The notes beneath the pieces are model-generated. The model saw only the letters and a list, made by a program, of their open reading frames with translations. It had not been told where the DNA came from and did no database searches. Of a DNA stretch of 6,494 nt, positions 1 to 5,272 are shown one piece after another. This stretch comes from Chloroflexota bacterium. GTDB lineage: Bacteria; Chloroflexota; Dehalococcoidia; GIF9; UBA5620. Each line of letters begins with the position of its first letter. Within the stretch, counting starts at the first letter, position 1. The stretch spans positions 1 to 6,494 of the forward strand of contig JAPLHH010000040.1 of NCBI GenBank assembly GCA_026389735.1, read 5' to 3'. The position numbers and the translations under genes are program-made.

Positions 1-579
1 GCAAACAGTTTCTCCTGTGACGAGATTGATGAAATATCTGTGGAATCTCAAATCATCGGTCAGTTCCGGGTGGAAGGCGCAGGCAAGCAGCTTGCCTTGC
101 CTGACGGCCACCGGTCTGCCATTTAATTGACATAGTATCTCAACACCGCGTTCGGCTTTTTCGATTATCGGAGCTCGGATGAAGATGCCGTGGAAGGTCC
201 CATTGCCCAGAGCTGCTATCTGCAGGTCGGCCTCAAAGCTGTCCACCTGTCTGCCGAAGGCATTGCGTTTTACCTCGATATCCATGACGCCGATGGGCTC
301 CATTTCTAGATTGGGTACTTTCTTGGACAGAAGTACCAGGCCGGCACAGGTTCCAAACAGTGGGAAGCCTTGGTTGGCGAGCTTGCGTATCGGCTCCGTC
401 AGTCCGTAGTCAGACAGCAGTTTGCTGATCGTGGTACTTTCTCCACCCGGGATTACCAGTGCGTCCAGTCCATCGAGCTCTGAGGGCAAGCGGACGGGGA
501 CAGCTTCTACGTTTAAAGCGGATAGCATTCCTATATGTTCAGTCACAGCTCCTTGCAGAGCCAGGACACCAATTCTCAC
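1..579 (-). CDS. pdxT: Glutaminase subunit of pyridoxal 5'-phosphate synthase, PdxT (3' end cut by window edge)
   Basis: PdxT is a class I (triad) glutamine amidotransferase. It hydrolyses glutamine and channels the ammonia to PdxS for PLP synthesis, in a cytosolic complex of 12 PdxS and 12 PdxT subunits. The frame begins at a GTG (579-577), one base after the pdxS TAG, and stays open for 193 codons to position 1. Family members are about 190-200 residues, so only a few residues are probably missing. Visible motifs are the N-terminal RIGVLALQGAV strand, PGGEST near residues 44-49, the nucleophile C78 in GTCAGL, RNAFGRQ near 105-111, and the H170/E172 pair in AFHPEL that completes the triad. 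GAGG inside the end of pdxS lies about 8 bases upstream of the GTG and can serve as its ribosome binding site. The near-zero spacing implies translational coupling with pdxS. The identification is secure; only the C-terminus is unseen. Confidence 0.96.
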   Translation of the reverse strand, partial: MRIGVLALQGAVTEHIGMLSALNVEAVPVRLPSELDGLDALVIPGGESTTISKLLSDYGLTEPIRKLANQGFPLFGTCAGLVLLSKKVPNLEMEPIGVMDIEVKRNAFGRQVDSFEADLQIAALGNGTFHGIFIRAPIIEKAERGVEILCQLNGRPVAVRQGKLLACAFHPELTDDLRFHRYFINLVTGETVC

Positions 580-580
580 T

Positions 581-1462
581 CTACCAGCCTCTGGTGGCCA
601 ATAATTCTTCCGGCGGGATGGTCTTTATGTCCAGCCCGGGCATGGCTGTGCCCAGGGCTTTGGATACCTCGGCGATGATTGCCGGGTCGCGGTAATGTGT
701 AGTGGCTTTGACGATGGCTTTAGCTCTTGACGCCGGGTCGCTGGACTTGAAAATCCCTGAGCCGACGAAGACGCCCTCGGCACCCAGTTGCATCATCAGC
801 GCGGCATCGGCCGGTGTAGCTACACCGCCAGCGGCGAAATTGACCACCGGTAGTTTTCCCGTTTTGTTTATTTCCAGCACCAGTTCGAGAGAAGCGCCCA
901 GGTTTTTGGCTTCGGTGGTAAGCTCGTCTACAGGCATACCCTGGAGCCTGCGGATGCCATCCTGAACTGCCCGCATGTGTCTTACGGCTTCAACGATGTT
1001 GCCGCTGCCGGCCTCACCTTTGGTGCGAATCATGGCGGCGCCTTCAGCGATGCGGCGCAGGGCTTCGCCTAAATCGCGGCAGCCGCAGACGAAGGGGAGC
1101 TTGAAATCGTGTTTCCAGATGTGGTGGCTTTCATCGGCCGGTGTCAGCACCTCAGATTCGTCAATGAAGTCAACCCCCAGCGCTTCCAGCACTTGAGCCT
1201 CGACAAAATGCCCGATGCGGCATTTAGCCATCACCGGGATGCTTACCGCTTCCATTATGGCGGTGATTATCGTCGGGTCAGCCATACGGGCAACACCACC
1301 GGCAGCCCGGATGTCCGCCGGTACCCGCTCCAGTGCCATTACAGCACAGGCCCCAGCGTCTTCGGCGATCTTGGCATGCTCCGGTGTGACCACATCCATG
1401 ATGACACCGCCCTTCAGCATCTGGGCTAAGCCTGATTTAACTTTCCAAGTACCTGTGTCCAT
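581..1462 (-). CDS. pdxS: Pyridoxal 5'-phosphate synthase lyase subunit PdxS
   Basis: PdxS is the (beta/alpha)8-barrel synthase of the DXP-independent vitamin B6 pathway. It combines a pentose 5-phosphate, glyceraldehyde 3-phosphate and ammonia from PdxT into PLP. The protein has 293 residues, the normal family length. Key residues are present with numbering one lower than in the Bacillus subtilis enzyme: D23 in GGVIMDVV, the first Schiff-base lysine K80 in MAKCRIGH, and the second lysine K148 in [11 protein letters not shown]. The [11 protein letters not shown] and [15 protein letters not shown] blocks are typical. The ATG at 1462 is preceded by GGGGGA about 3 bases upstream and by a promoter at 1495-1523. 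pdxT follows directly, so the two genes form the classical operon. Presence of pdxST argues that the cell makes PLP without PdxA/PdxJ. Confidence 0.98.
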   Translation of the reverse strand: MDTGTWKVKSGLAQMLKGGVIMDVVTPEHAKIAEDAGACAVMALERVPADIRAAGGVARMADPTIITAIMEAVSIPVMAKCRIGHFVEAQVLEALGVDFIDESEVLTPADESHHIWKHDFKLPFVCGCRDLGEALRRIAEGAAMIRTKGEAGSGNIVEAVRHMRAVQDGIRRLQGMPVDELTTEAKNLGASLELVLEINKTGKLPVVNFAAGGVATPADAALMMQLGAEGVFVGSGIFKSSDPASRAKAIVKATTHYRDPAIIAEVSKALGTAMPGLDIKTIPPEELLATRGW

Positions 1463-1494
1463 CTTCCCCCGTTTACATAAGTAGTGTTTTTAAT

Positions 1495-1523
1495 ATTTTA
1501 CACTGGTTCGGTCTCGGTAGCAA
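1495..1523 (-). promoter_or_regulatory. Sigma70-type promoter of pdxST
   Basis: Read on the minus strand, a -35 box TTGCTA (1523-1518) and a -10 box TAAAAT (1500-1495) are separated by exactly 17 bases. Initiation would fall near 1488, leaving a leader of roughly 25 bases before the pdxS ATG. The 13 bases around the -10 box are identical to those of the XRE-gene promoter at 5127-5139. This is prediction from sequence only. Confidence 0.7.
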
Positions 1524-1557
1524 ATACACTTAGCGAAAGCCTTTGGTAAGTCCAACC

Positions 1558-1624
1558 TGTCATTGCGAGCCGAAGGCGAAGCAATCGCAGAGATTGCCAC
1601 GTCGCTATGCTCCTCGCAATGACA
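1558..1624. repeat. Palindromic MITE-like repeat (TGTCATTGCGAG family)
   Basis: Perfect 12-bp terminal inverted repeats, TGTCATTGCGAG (1558-1569) and CTCGCAATGACA (1613-1624), flank a smaller internal inverted repeat GCAATC (1581-1586) / GATTGC (1592-1597). The whole unit is 67 bp and can fold into a long hairpin. Elements beginning TGTCATTGCGAGC and ending GCTCGCAATGACA are, from memory, scattered in many copies through genomes of several bacterial phyla and usually lie between genes. It encodes nothing itself. Transcribed from the pdxS side or the opposite side, it would form a strong stem. Confidence 0.8.
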
Positions 1625-1637
1625 ATAAACATTACCG

Positions 1638-1730
1638 TTAGCTGCCCTTTTTCAACTCCTCGATTTCCTTTAATGAAATTATAGCATCTATGGTCGGTAA
1701 AATGACAACGTGCGGCTTGTACTTAATCAT
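1638..1730 (-). CDS. Doubtful 30-residue reading frame between two repeats
   Basis: An ATG (1730-1728) opens a 30-codon frame ending in TAA (1640-1638). The product starts MIKYKPHVVILPT and ends with the amphipathic lysine/glutamate-rich stretch SLKEIEELKKGS. Its composition looks more like real protein than random sequence, but I recognise no family. Only a weak AAGG precedes the start, about 9 bases away. The frame is bounded on both sides by palindromic repeats, so it could be a remnant of a larger gene or a chance frame. Confidence that it is translated is low. Confidence 0.18.
   Translation of the reverse strand: MIKYKPHVVILPTIDAIISLKEIEELKKGS
1678..1686 (-). promoter_or_regulatory. Extended -10-like sequence, minus strand
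   Basis: On the minus strand the bases read TGCTATAAT, identical to the extended -10 element upstream of tsaD. There is no clear -35 box. Transcription from here would run through the 1558-1624 palindrome towards pdxS, so it could be a second distal pdxS promoter, or it may be fortuitous because it lies within the small 1638-1730 frame. Confidence 0.25.
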
Positions 1731-1735
1731 GTAGC

Positions 1736-1801
1736 GCGACCTTTTAAGGTCGCTTTGGGTGGAGTTTGGTGAGGCTTTAGCCCCGCCGCAGCGACCTTAA
1801 A
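1736..1801. repeat. Second palindromic element with nested hairpins
   Basis: Three copies of the GCGACCTT motif occur. GCGACCTT (1736-1743) pairs with AAGGTCGC (1746-1753) over a 2-base loop. Alternatively TTTAAGGTCGCT (1743-1754) pairs perfectly with AGCGACCTTAAA (1790-1801). The spacer contains another small hairpin, GGCT (1773-1776) / AGCC (1779-1782), inside a GAGGCTTTAGCCCC context. The design resembles a small non-autonomous palindromic element, distinct in sequence from the 1558-1624 repeat. Exact ends are uncertain and no clear target duplication is visible. Confidence 0.6.
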
Positions 1802-1859
1802 TGTCATTAACCAAACATATTGACGTTCAGCAAAAGATAAAAACGTTTTGCCTTGGGTG

Positions 1860-1919
1860 GATTGGAGCATCGGCTCCAATCGTGCCTGGAGCGGATGCTC
1901 TAGGCATACCCCTTATGCC
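1860..1919. repeat. Cluster of three adjacent, partly exclusive hairpins
   Basis: Hairpin A is GATTGGAGC (1860-1868) / GCTCCAATC (1873-1881) with the loop ATCG. Hairpin B is TGCCTGGAGC (1883-1892) / GCTCTAGGCA (1897-1906) with the loop GGAT and one G-T wobble. Hairpin C is GGCATA (1903-1908) / TATGCC (1914-1919) and shares bases 1903-1906 with B, so B and C cannot both form. The cores of A and B are also near reverse complements of each other, allowing one long alternative stem. It lies about 110 bases upstream of the tsaD promoter, so it is unlikely to be in the tsaD message unless a promoter further upstream is used. It is more probably another palindromic repeat. Confidence 0.55.
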
Positions 1920-2024
1920 ATTATGCGACATGTTAATCGGGCAATAACCATAAGAGGCGCAGCTACATCGTCTGAGGGGAATCTATCGGTGCTAAGGCGA
2001 ATCTCGGGGCATTATACCAACTTA

Positions 2025-2033
2025 TGCTATAAT
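2025..2033 (+). promoter_or_regulatory. Extended -10 promoter of tsaD
   Basis: TGCTATAAT combines a consensus TATAAT (2028-2033) with the upstream TG of an extended -10 element. No -35 box is evident at the expected place. Initiation about 7 bases after the -10 box would fall near 2040, effectively at the tsaD GTG codon at 2041. Confidence 0.65.
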
Positions 2034-2040
2034 CTTGAGT

Positions 2041-3027
2041 GTGAAAATCCTGGGAATTGAGACCTCGTGCGATGAAACGGCGGCGGCGGTGGTTGAGGAT
2101 GGGGCTAATATCCTGTCAAACGTCGTCGCCTCTCAGGTGGATATACATAGTCGCTATGGTGGGATTGTCCCCGAGGTAGCCTCGAGGCAGCACCTGATTA
2201 CAGTTTTGCCGGTGGTGGAAAGCGCTATGGCTGAGGCGAAAGCCACCTGGCAGGATATAGATGCCATTGCCGTAACCATAGGTCCTGGTCTGGCCGGCTC
2301 GTTGCTGGTCGGGGTAAATGTGGCTAAAGCGGTGGCTCTAGCCCAGGACTTGCCACTCATCGGCATCAATCATCTTGAAGGCCATATCTACGCCAACTGG
2401 CTAAGCGGGGATAAGCCCGTTTTCCCTTGCCTTTGCCTTATTGTTTCTGGGGGGCATAGCGATTTGGTAATGATGAAAGGACACGGGCAGTTCCAAAGGC
2501 TGGGGCGGACACGAGACGATGCTGCCGGCGAGGCCTTCGATAAAGCAGCTAGGATTTTGGGCCTGGGTTATCCCGGCGGCCCAGCTATAGAGGCAACAGC
2601 CAAGGACAGGGTGCCATCATTTCCTTTGCCACGGGCATGGCTTAAGGGCAGTGACGATTTCAGCTTCAGCGGGTTGAAAACAGCTCTTCTCCATTTGGTC
2701 AGGGACAACGATTTCTCGGACCCTTCCCGGGTAGCCGAGGCAGCGGCTAGCTTTCAGCAGGCGGTGGTTGATGTCCTGGCTAAGAAGGCAATACAAGCTG
2801 CTGAAAGGCTGGGCGTCAAGCAGATATTGTTGGCCGGCGGTGTGGCAGCCAACAAGGCCCTTCGTGACTACTTTATTTTTAATTCGCCGGTGCCGGTGCT
2901 CATGCCGCCTCCGGGCTTGTGTACCGATAACGCAGCTATGATTGCCACCTGCGGCTATTATCACTACCAGTTGGGCAAAATCGATGGCTATGATATCGAT
3001 GTCATACCGAGCCTCAGCTTCGGTTAA
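2041..3027 (+). CDS. tsaD: tRNA N6-adenosine threonylcarbamoyltransferase TsaD
   Basis: TsaD transfers the threonylcarbamoyl group from threonylcarbamoyl-AMP (made by TsaC-type enzymes) to A37 of ANN-decoding tRNAs, giving t6A. It works with TsaB and TsaE in the cytoplasm. The 328-residue protein has the ASKHA fold motifs in order: [11 protein letters not shown] (3-13), [12 protein letters not shown] (40-51), [11 protein letters not shown] (81-91), the metal-binding HLEGH with H111 and H115, [47 protein letters not shown], and CTDNAAM with the third metal ligand D296. GTG at 2041 is chosen because it gives the canonical N-terminus M-K-I-L-G-I-E-T. A TTG two codons earlier lies directly after the -10 box. 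No Shine-Dalgarno sequence precedes the GTG. The last 14 bases overlap the end of the convergent DUF2851 gene. Confidence 0.97.
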   Translation: MKILGIETSCDETAAAVVEDGANILSNVVASQVDIHSRYGGIVPEVASRQHLITVLPVVESAMAEAKATWQDIDAIAVTIGPGLAGSLLVGVNVAKAVALAQDLPLIGINHLEGHIYANWLSGDKPVFPCLCLIVSGGHSDLVMMKGHGQFQRLGRTRDDAAGEAFDKAARILGLGYPGGPAIEATAKDRVPSFPLPRAWLKGSDDFSFSGLKTALLHLVRDNDFSDPSRVAEAAASFQQAVVDVLAKKAIQAAERLGVKQILLAGGVAANKALRDYFIFNSPVPVLMPPPGLCTDNAAMIATCGYYHYQLGKIDGYDIDVIPSLSFG

Positions 3028-4342
3028 AAGCTACCGGACACACGGTACAGTTTCGGAGACGGCAATAGGTCTTGAAGATATGAATCAGCCCCTGCTGCTG
3101 GCAGGCAGAAAGGCGGGTATCTGGCTTGAGAAGTAGCTGCTGTTTCATATGCCGAGTTAATTCGTTGTCTTCCGACCTGGGATAGCGGCGGTAAATCTCA
3201 GCAGTTTTTTTCTTTAACTTCAGGTCAGAGCTTATCTCACCCCAAACACAGGCGAAGGGCAATATAGCATTTATAACTATTTCTGAGGCTTTTTCTCGGC
3301 CGAGAAGAGCCGAGCTTCGCTTCTTAACAATACCGAAGTCAAAGTGGTTCCTCCAGTAAGCTTGACCGGCGATGACCAAGCCGTTTTCCAGCCAGCGATG
3401 TTCAGTTTTTGGGGGTGCTTTCTTTACCAGATGCAATATACCGTGGAGCAGCCCCCGTCGGCAATACCGGTCTATGAGATAGCTTAGGGCGATGAGGCGG
3501 CGGGTGGGGAAGTTGTCAGGCCGCACTCGGAAAAAGCACCAGTCAGCTTCATTCATGGTTTCGGTTATATCGGTGGATTGCCATATCCTTTCTAACTTGT
3601 CTATCTCTTCGTCTCCAGCCAGTTTGAGTTGCAATCTCGGCCGCTGGGAAGGCAATAGTCCGGCAGTGCCTAAGATCAAAGCCCGTCTGATGGCTTCAGG
3701 CTCGATTTTTTCTAAGAAGCTAATGGGTAACCTATTGACAAGATCTTCGCAGGGTTCGGCGTTTTGAGCATAGCCCAGGGCTCTGGCTATGCCAAGAAAC
3801 AGCACCTGCCCCGTCTCTTCTTTCTCCAGAGCTTGGCGGAACAAAGCTGCTTTAGCCGCGAACCTTTCCTCCCCGGTAAGGGTAAGCAGTTTGTTCAAAC
3901 TGTCTGAATTTGAATGTCCTTTGGCTTCAGGACAGGAAAATGAGGAATTTCCCGATAGATCGAGGTGCTGATTTAGCTCATCCGAAGGATGGCCGAGGAA
4001 GGGGCTCAGGCAGATTGTGGGCACGGCTTTGCCGTTCTGGAGCATGGCTGGAGATTGGTTATCGCGCCACCATACGACGTGTAAAGCTATATTGTTGTAT
4101 TTTGGGTCTCGGTGATGACCATGGCTGTACCACTGGCTGGACTTAACATGAATCTCGACGTCCCCACTAATTATTTTGTTGCTAATGGCAAAAACGGCGT
4201 CCTTAAAATCACAGCCACTGGTCTGGCTAGCTCTGCCCGGGTAGATTGTCTGAAATAGCTCACCGCTATCGGTAACCAGGTTGGTTGCCAGCCGGCATTG
4301 CCAGATGCGAGCGATGAGCTTTTCCGAAACCTGTGTCTTCAT
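3014..4342 (-). CDS. DUF2851 family protein (function unknown)
   Basis: A 442-residue protein that I assign to the DUF2851 family from its N-terminal half: [22 protein letters not shown] (42-53), [12 protein letters not shown] (60-71), [19 protein letters not shown] (74-92), then an ICLSPFL segment. A middle helical region follows with [16 protein letters not shown] and ALGYAQN. The C-terminus has QQQGLIHIF and a cysteine group C427-x4-C432-x2-C435. No signal peptide or membrane segment is visible. No biochemical role is established to my knowledge. The D45 ... E63-x-H65 pattern is reminiscent of PD-(D/E)XK nuclease cores, but this is my inference. The start ATG has only a weak purine-rich AAAAAGAAA upstream. 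It lies 39 bases after the DUF488 gene and probably shares its transcript. Its stop codon sits inside the tsaD 3' end. Confidence 0.85.
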   Translation of the reverse strand: MKTQVSEKLIARIWQCRLATNLVTDSGELFQTIYPGRASQTSGCDFKDAVFAISNKIISGDVEIHVKSSQWYSHGHHRDPKYNNIALHVVWWRDNQSPAMLQNGKAVPTICLSPFLGHPSDELNQHLDLSGNSSFSCPEAKGHSNSDSLNKLLTLTGEERFAAKAALFRQALEKEETGQVLFLGIARALGYAQNAEPCEDLVNRLPISFLEKIEPEAIRRALILGTAGLLPSQRPRLQLKLAGDEEIDKLERIWQSTDITETMNEADWCFFRVRPDNFPTRRLIALSYLIDRYCRRGLLHGILHLVKKAPPKTEHRWLENGLVIAGQAYWRNHFDFGIVKKRSSALLGREKASEIVINAILPFACVWGEISSDLKLKKKTAEIYRRYPRSEDNELTRHMKQQLLLKPDTRLSACQQQGLIHIFKTYCRLRNCTVCPVAFNRS

Positions 4343-4350
4343 TTTCTTTT

Positions 4351-4366
4351 TACACGTTTGCGTGTA
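4351..4366. other. Perfect hairpin between DUF488 and DUF2851 genes
   Basis: TACACG (4351-4356) and CGTGTA (4361-4366) form a perfect 6-bp stem with a 4-base loop, in the 39-base gap between the two minus-strand genes and 8 bases upstream of the DUF2851 ATG. No run of T follows on either strand, so it does not look like an intrinsic terminator. It could modulate translation of the downstream gene or be an operator half-site pair. Confidence 0.4.
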
Positions 4367-4381
4367 GTCACAGACAAAAAA

Positions 4382-4879
4382 TTAATCCTGGACGGACTGG
4401 CTGGCTTTAGATGGCACCCAGGTTCGCTTTTCGTCGATGATGTGCTCTATTTGCCAGCCCCTTCTTTCTAGTTCAGAGGTGATAAAGCGGCGATGACATC
4501 GCCACGGCAGCCTTTCGGCACAGAGTATGACGCTGCTTTTTTCCGAGGCGGTTTTATCTACAATGTTTATCCCTGTCTCGAAGTCCGGGGTAGTGGTGAA
4601 AGCCTTGTAGCCGCCGCTCCGGTAGCCGCCCAGTTTGTCCCCCAGGTGCAAATAGTCAATGTGTAGTTCCGCCAATAATTGTTTCAGGGCCTGTTGCTTG
4701 AAATGCTCGATGCGGCTGGTGGGGAAGCGGCGGACATCTATAACCATTTCGATGCCATGACTCCGGAGCAGCTCGGAAAACTCTGCCCTTGACCGGGTGC
4801 TGGTTCCTAAACTGTGAACTTGGCTATGCTGTTTCATCCCTTTGAGTAAGCCGCAGCAGCCTACTTTGACCTGGTGCAC
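4382..4879 (-). CDS. DUF488 family protein with unusual N-terminal segment
   Basis: The body is a DUF488 protein: VHSLGTSTRSRAEFSELL (21-38), IDVRRFPTSR (47-56), LGGYRSGGY, and the signature C120-A-E122-x5-C128-H129-R130 in a LCAERLPWRCHRRF block. DUF488 proteins are small cytosolic proteins of unsettled function. The CAE/CHR residues look like a conserved active or binding site. GTG at 4879 is chosen because GGAG (4887-4884) precedes it and because it follows the upstream HTH gene's TGA by one base, giving 165 residues. A start at the ATG 4837-4835 would give 151 residues but has AAAGGG directly abutting it. The first 17 or so residues (HQVKVGCCGLLKGMKQ) are not part of DUF488 and resemble the beginning of DUF72 proteins. 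It is probably co-transcribed with the HTH and DUF2851 genes. Confidence 0.85.
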   Translation of the reverse strand: MHQVKVGCCGLLKGMKQHSQVHSLGTSTRSRAEFSELLRSHGIEMVIDVRRFPTSRIEHFKQQALKQLLAELHIDYLHLGDKLGGYRSGGYKAFTTTPDFETGINIVDKTASEKSSVILCAERLPWRCHRRFITSELERRGWQIEHIIDEKRTWVPSKASQSVQD

Positions 4880-4880
4880 T

Positions 4881-5120
4881 TCACTCCGTTGGTTGTTTCT
4901 TTTTGGCTGCCTCATATTTGAAGCCGGAGCGCTCGGCAACCAAGGTAAGCAGGGTGGACGCAGTTCCCCGGGGCTTATACATCCCGGTTTCCCATTCGCT
5001 GATCGTCTGCTGGCGGGTGCCTAACTCATCAGCCAGTTTAGCTTGGGTTAGCCTCAAATGTTGACGCAATGCGTGAATGCGTCGGCCATCCCAGTCAATT
5101 TTCTTGCGCTTCTGAGCCAC
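4881..5120 (-). CDS. Small XRE/Cro-type helix-turn-helix protein
   Basis: A 79-residue protein consisting almost only of one HTH_3/XRE domain: DWDGRRIHALRQHLRLTQ (helix 1), then the TQAKLADELG helix and the recognition helix RQQTISEWETG (about residues 36-46), then helices 4-5 LLTLVAERSG and a lysine-rich tail. The frame stays open upstream to a TTG at 5159, but that codon coincides with a -35 box and the intervening bases contain the -10 box. The start is therefore placed at GTG 5120-5118, which gives a nearly leaderless message. It heads the DUF488-DUF2851 unit and is a plausible local regulator, perhaps of its own promoter and the divergent zinc-ribbon gene. That role is inferred from position and fold only. 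Confidence 0.85.
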   Translation of the reverse strand: MAQKRKKIDWDGRRIHALRQHLRLTQAKLADELGTRQQTISEWETGMYKPRGTASTLLTLVAERSGFKYEAAKKKQPTE

Positions 5121-5130
5121 CTTACCTAAT

Positions 5131-5159
5131 ATTTTACACGGTATAGCGTAAAGATTCAA
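5131..5159 (-). promoter_or_regulatory. Sigma70-type promoter of the XRE-DUF488-DUF2851 unit
   Basis: On the minus strand TTGAAT (5159-5154) and TAAAAT (5136-5131) are separated by 17 bases. The start of transcription would be near 5124, about four bases before the GTG at 5120. The -10 context GTGTAAAATATTA is identical to that of the pdxS promoter. Confidence 0.7.
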
Positions 5160-5176
5160 GGAGCATGGCGTTGAAT
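5154..5176. promoter_or_regulatory. Candidate operator: inverted repeat over the -35 box
   Basis: ATTCAA (5154-5159) and TTGAAT (5171-5176) form a perfect inverted repeat with an 11-base spacer. The left arm is the -35 box of the XRE promoter. A second short palindrome, TTGA-ATA-TCAA, overlaps the right arm at 5171-5181. The position between two divergent promoters suits autoregulation by the XRE protein. The arms are short, so chance cannot be excluded. Confidence 0.3.
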
Positions 5177-5214
5177 ATCAATAGTTGGCCTGAAAAGAAT
5201 AAAAGTGAATAGGC

Positions 5215-5223
5215 TGATATAAT
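5215..5223 (+). promoter_or_regulatory. Extended -10 promoter of the zinc-ribbon gene
   Basis: TGATATAAT contains a consensus TATAAT (5218-5223) with the extended TG. No -35 box is recognisable. Initiation near 5230 would leave a leader of about 43 bases. That leader may include a small stem ACCGC (5228-5232) / GCGGT (5239-5243) at its extreme 5' end, depending on the exact start. Confidence 0.6.
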
Positions 5224-5272
5224 AGACACCGCGCTTAGGCGGTACTTAAACAAAGACAATAGGAAAGCTAAA

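Larger units (their letters stand above)
1463..2040. other. Repeat-rich intergenic region between divergent pdxS and tsaD
   Basis: This stretch of about 580 bases separates two divergently transcribed genes and shows no convincing full-length gene on either strand. From left to right it holds the pdxS leader and promoter, a 67-bp palindromic repeat (1558-1624), a doubtful 30-codon minus-strand frame with a -10-like sequence inside it (1638-1730), a second palindromic element (1736-1801), a cluster of short hairpins (1860-1919), and the tsaD promoter (2025-2033). The remaining bases at 1802-1859 and 1920-2024 carry nothing I can interpret. Intergenic accumulation of unrelated palindromes suggests a permissive site for small non-autonomous elements. 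Confidence 0.8.

Noticed and set aside
1558..1801. CRISPR-like or tRNA structure in the repeat region
   Set aside because: The repeats are inverted and unrelated to each other rather than regularly spaced direct repeats, and no cloverleaf with a T-loop or anticodon arm is visible.
1820..1848. TTGACG as the -35 of another promoter
   Set aside because: No acceptable -10 box stands 16-18 bases downstream; the A-rich TAAAAA is too close.
2035..2040. TTG start two codons upstream of the tsaD GTG
   Set aside because: It directly follows the -10 box and adds two residues not found at the canonical TsaD N-terminus.
1848..2060. Plus-strand 70-codon open frame upstream of tsaD
   Set aside because: It runs through the hairpin cluster and the tsaD promoter, lacks a ribosome binding site and has no recognisable protein features.
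2617..2964. Minus-strand 115-codon open frame inside tsaD
   Set aside because: It is fully antisense to well-conserved tsaD motifs and is explained as a shadow of that gene.
3032..3047. Small stem TACCG/CGGTA just after tsaD as a terminator
   Set aside because: The stem is only 5 bp, is not followed by a real T tract, and lies within the DUF2851 cysteine-motif codons.
5121..5159. TTG start for a 92-residue version of the XRE protein
   Set aside because: The codon lies in the -35 box and the extra codons cover the -10 box, so the message would begin after them.
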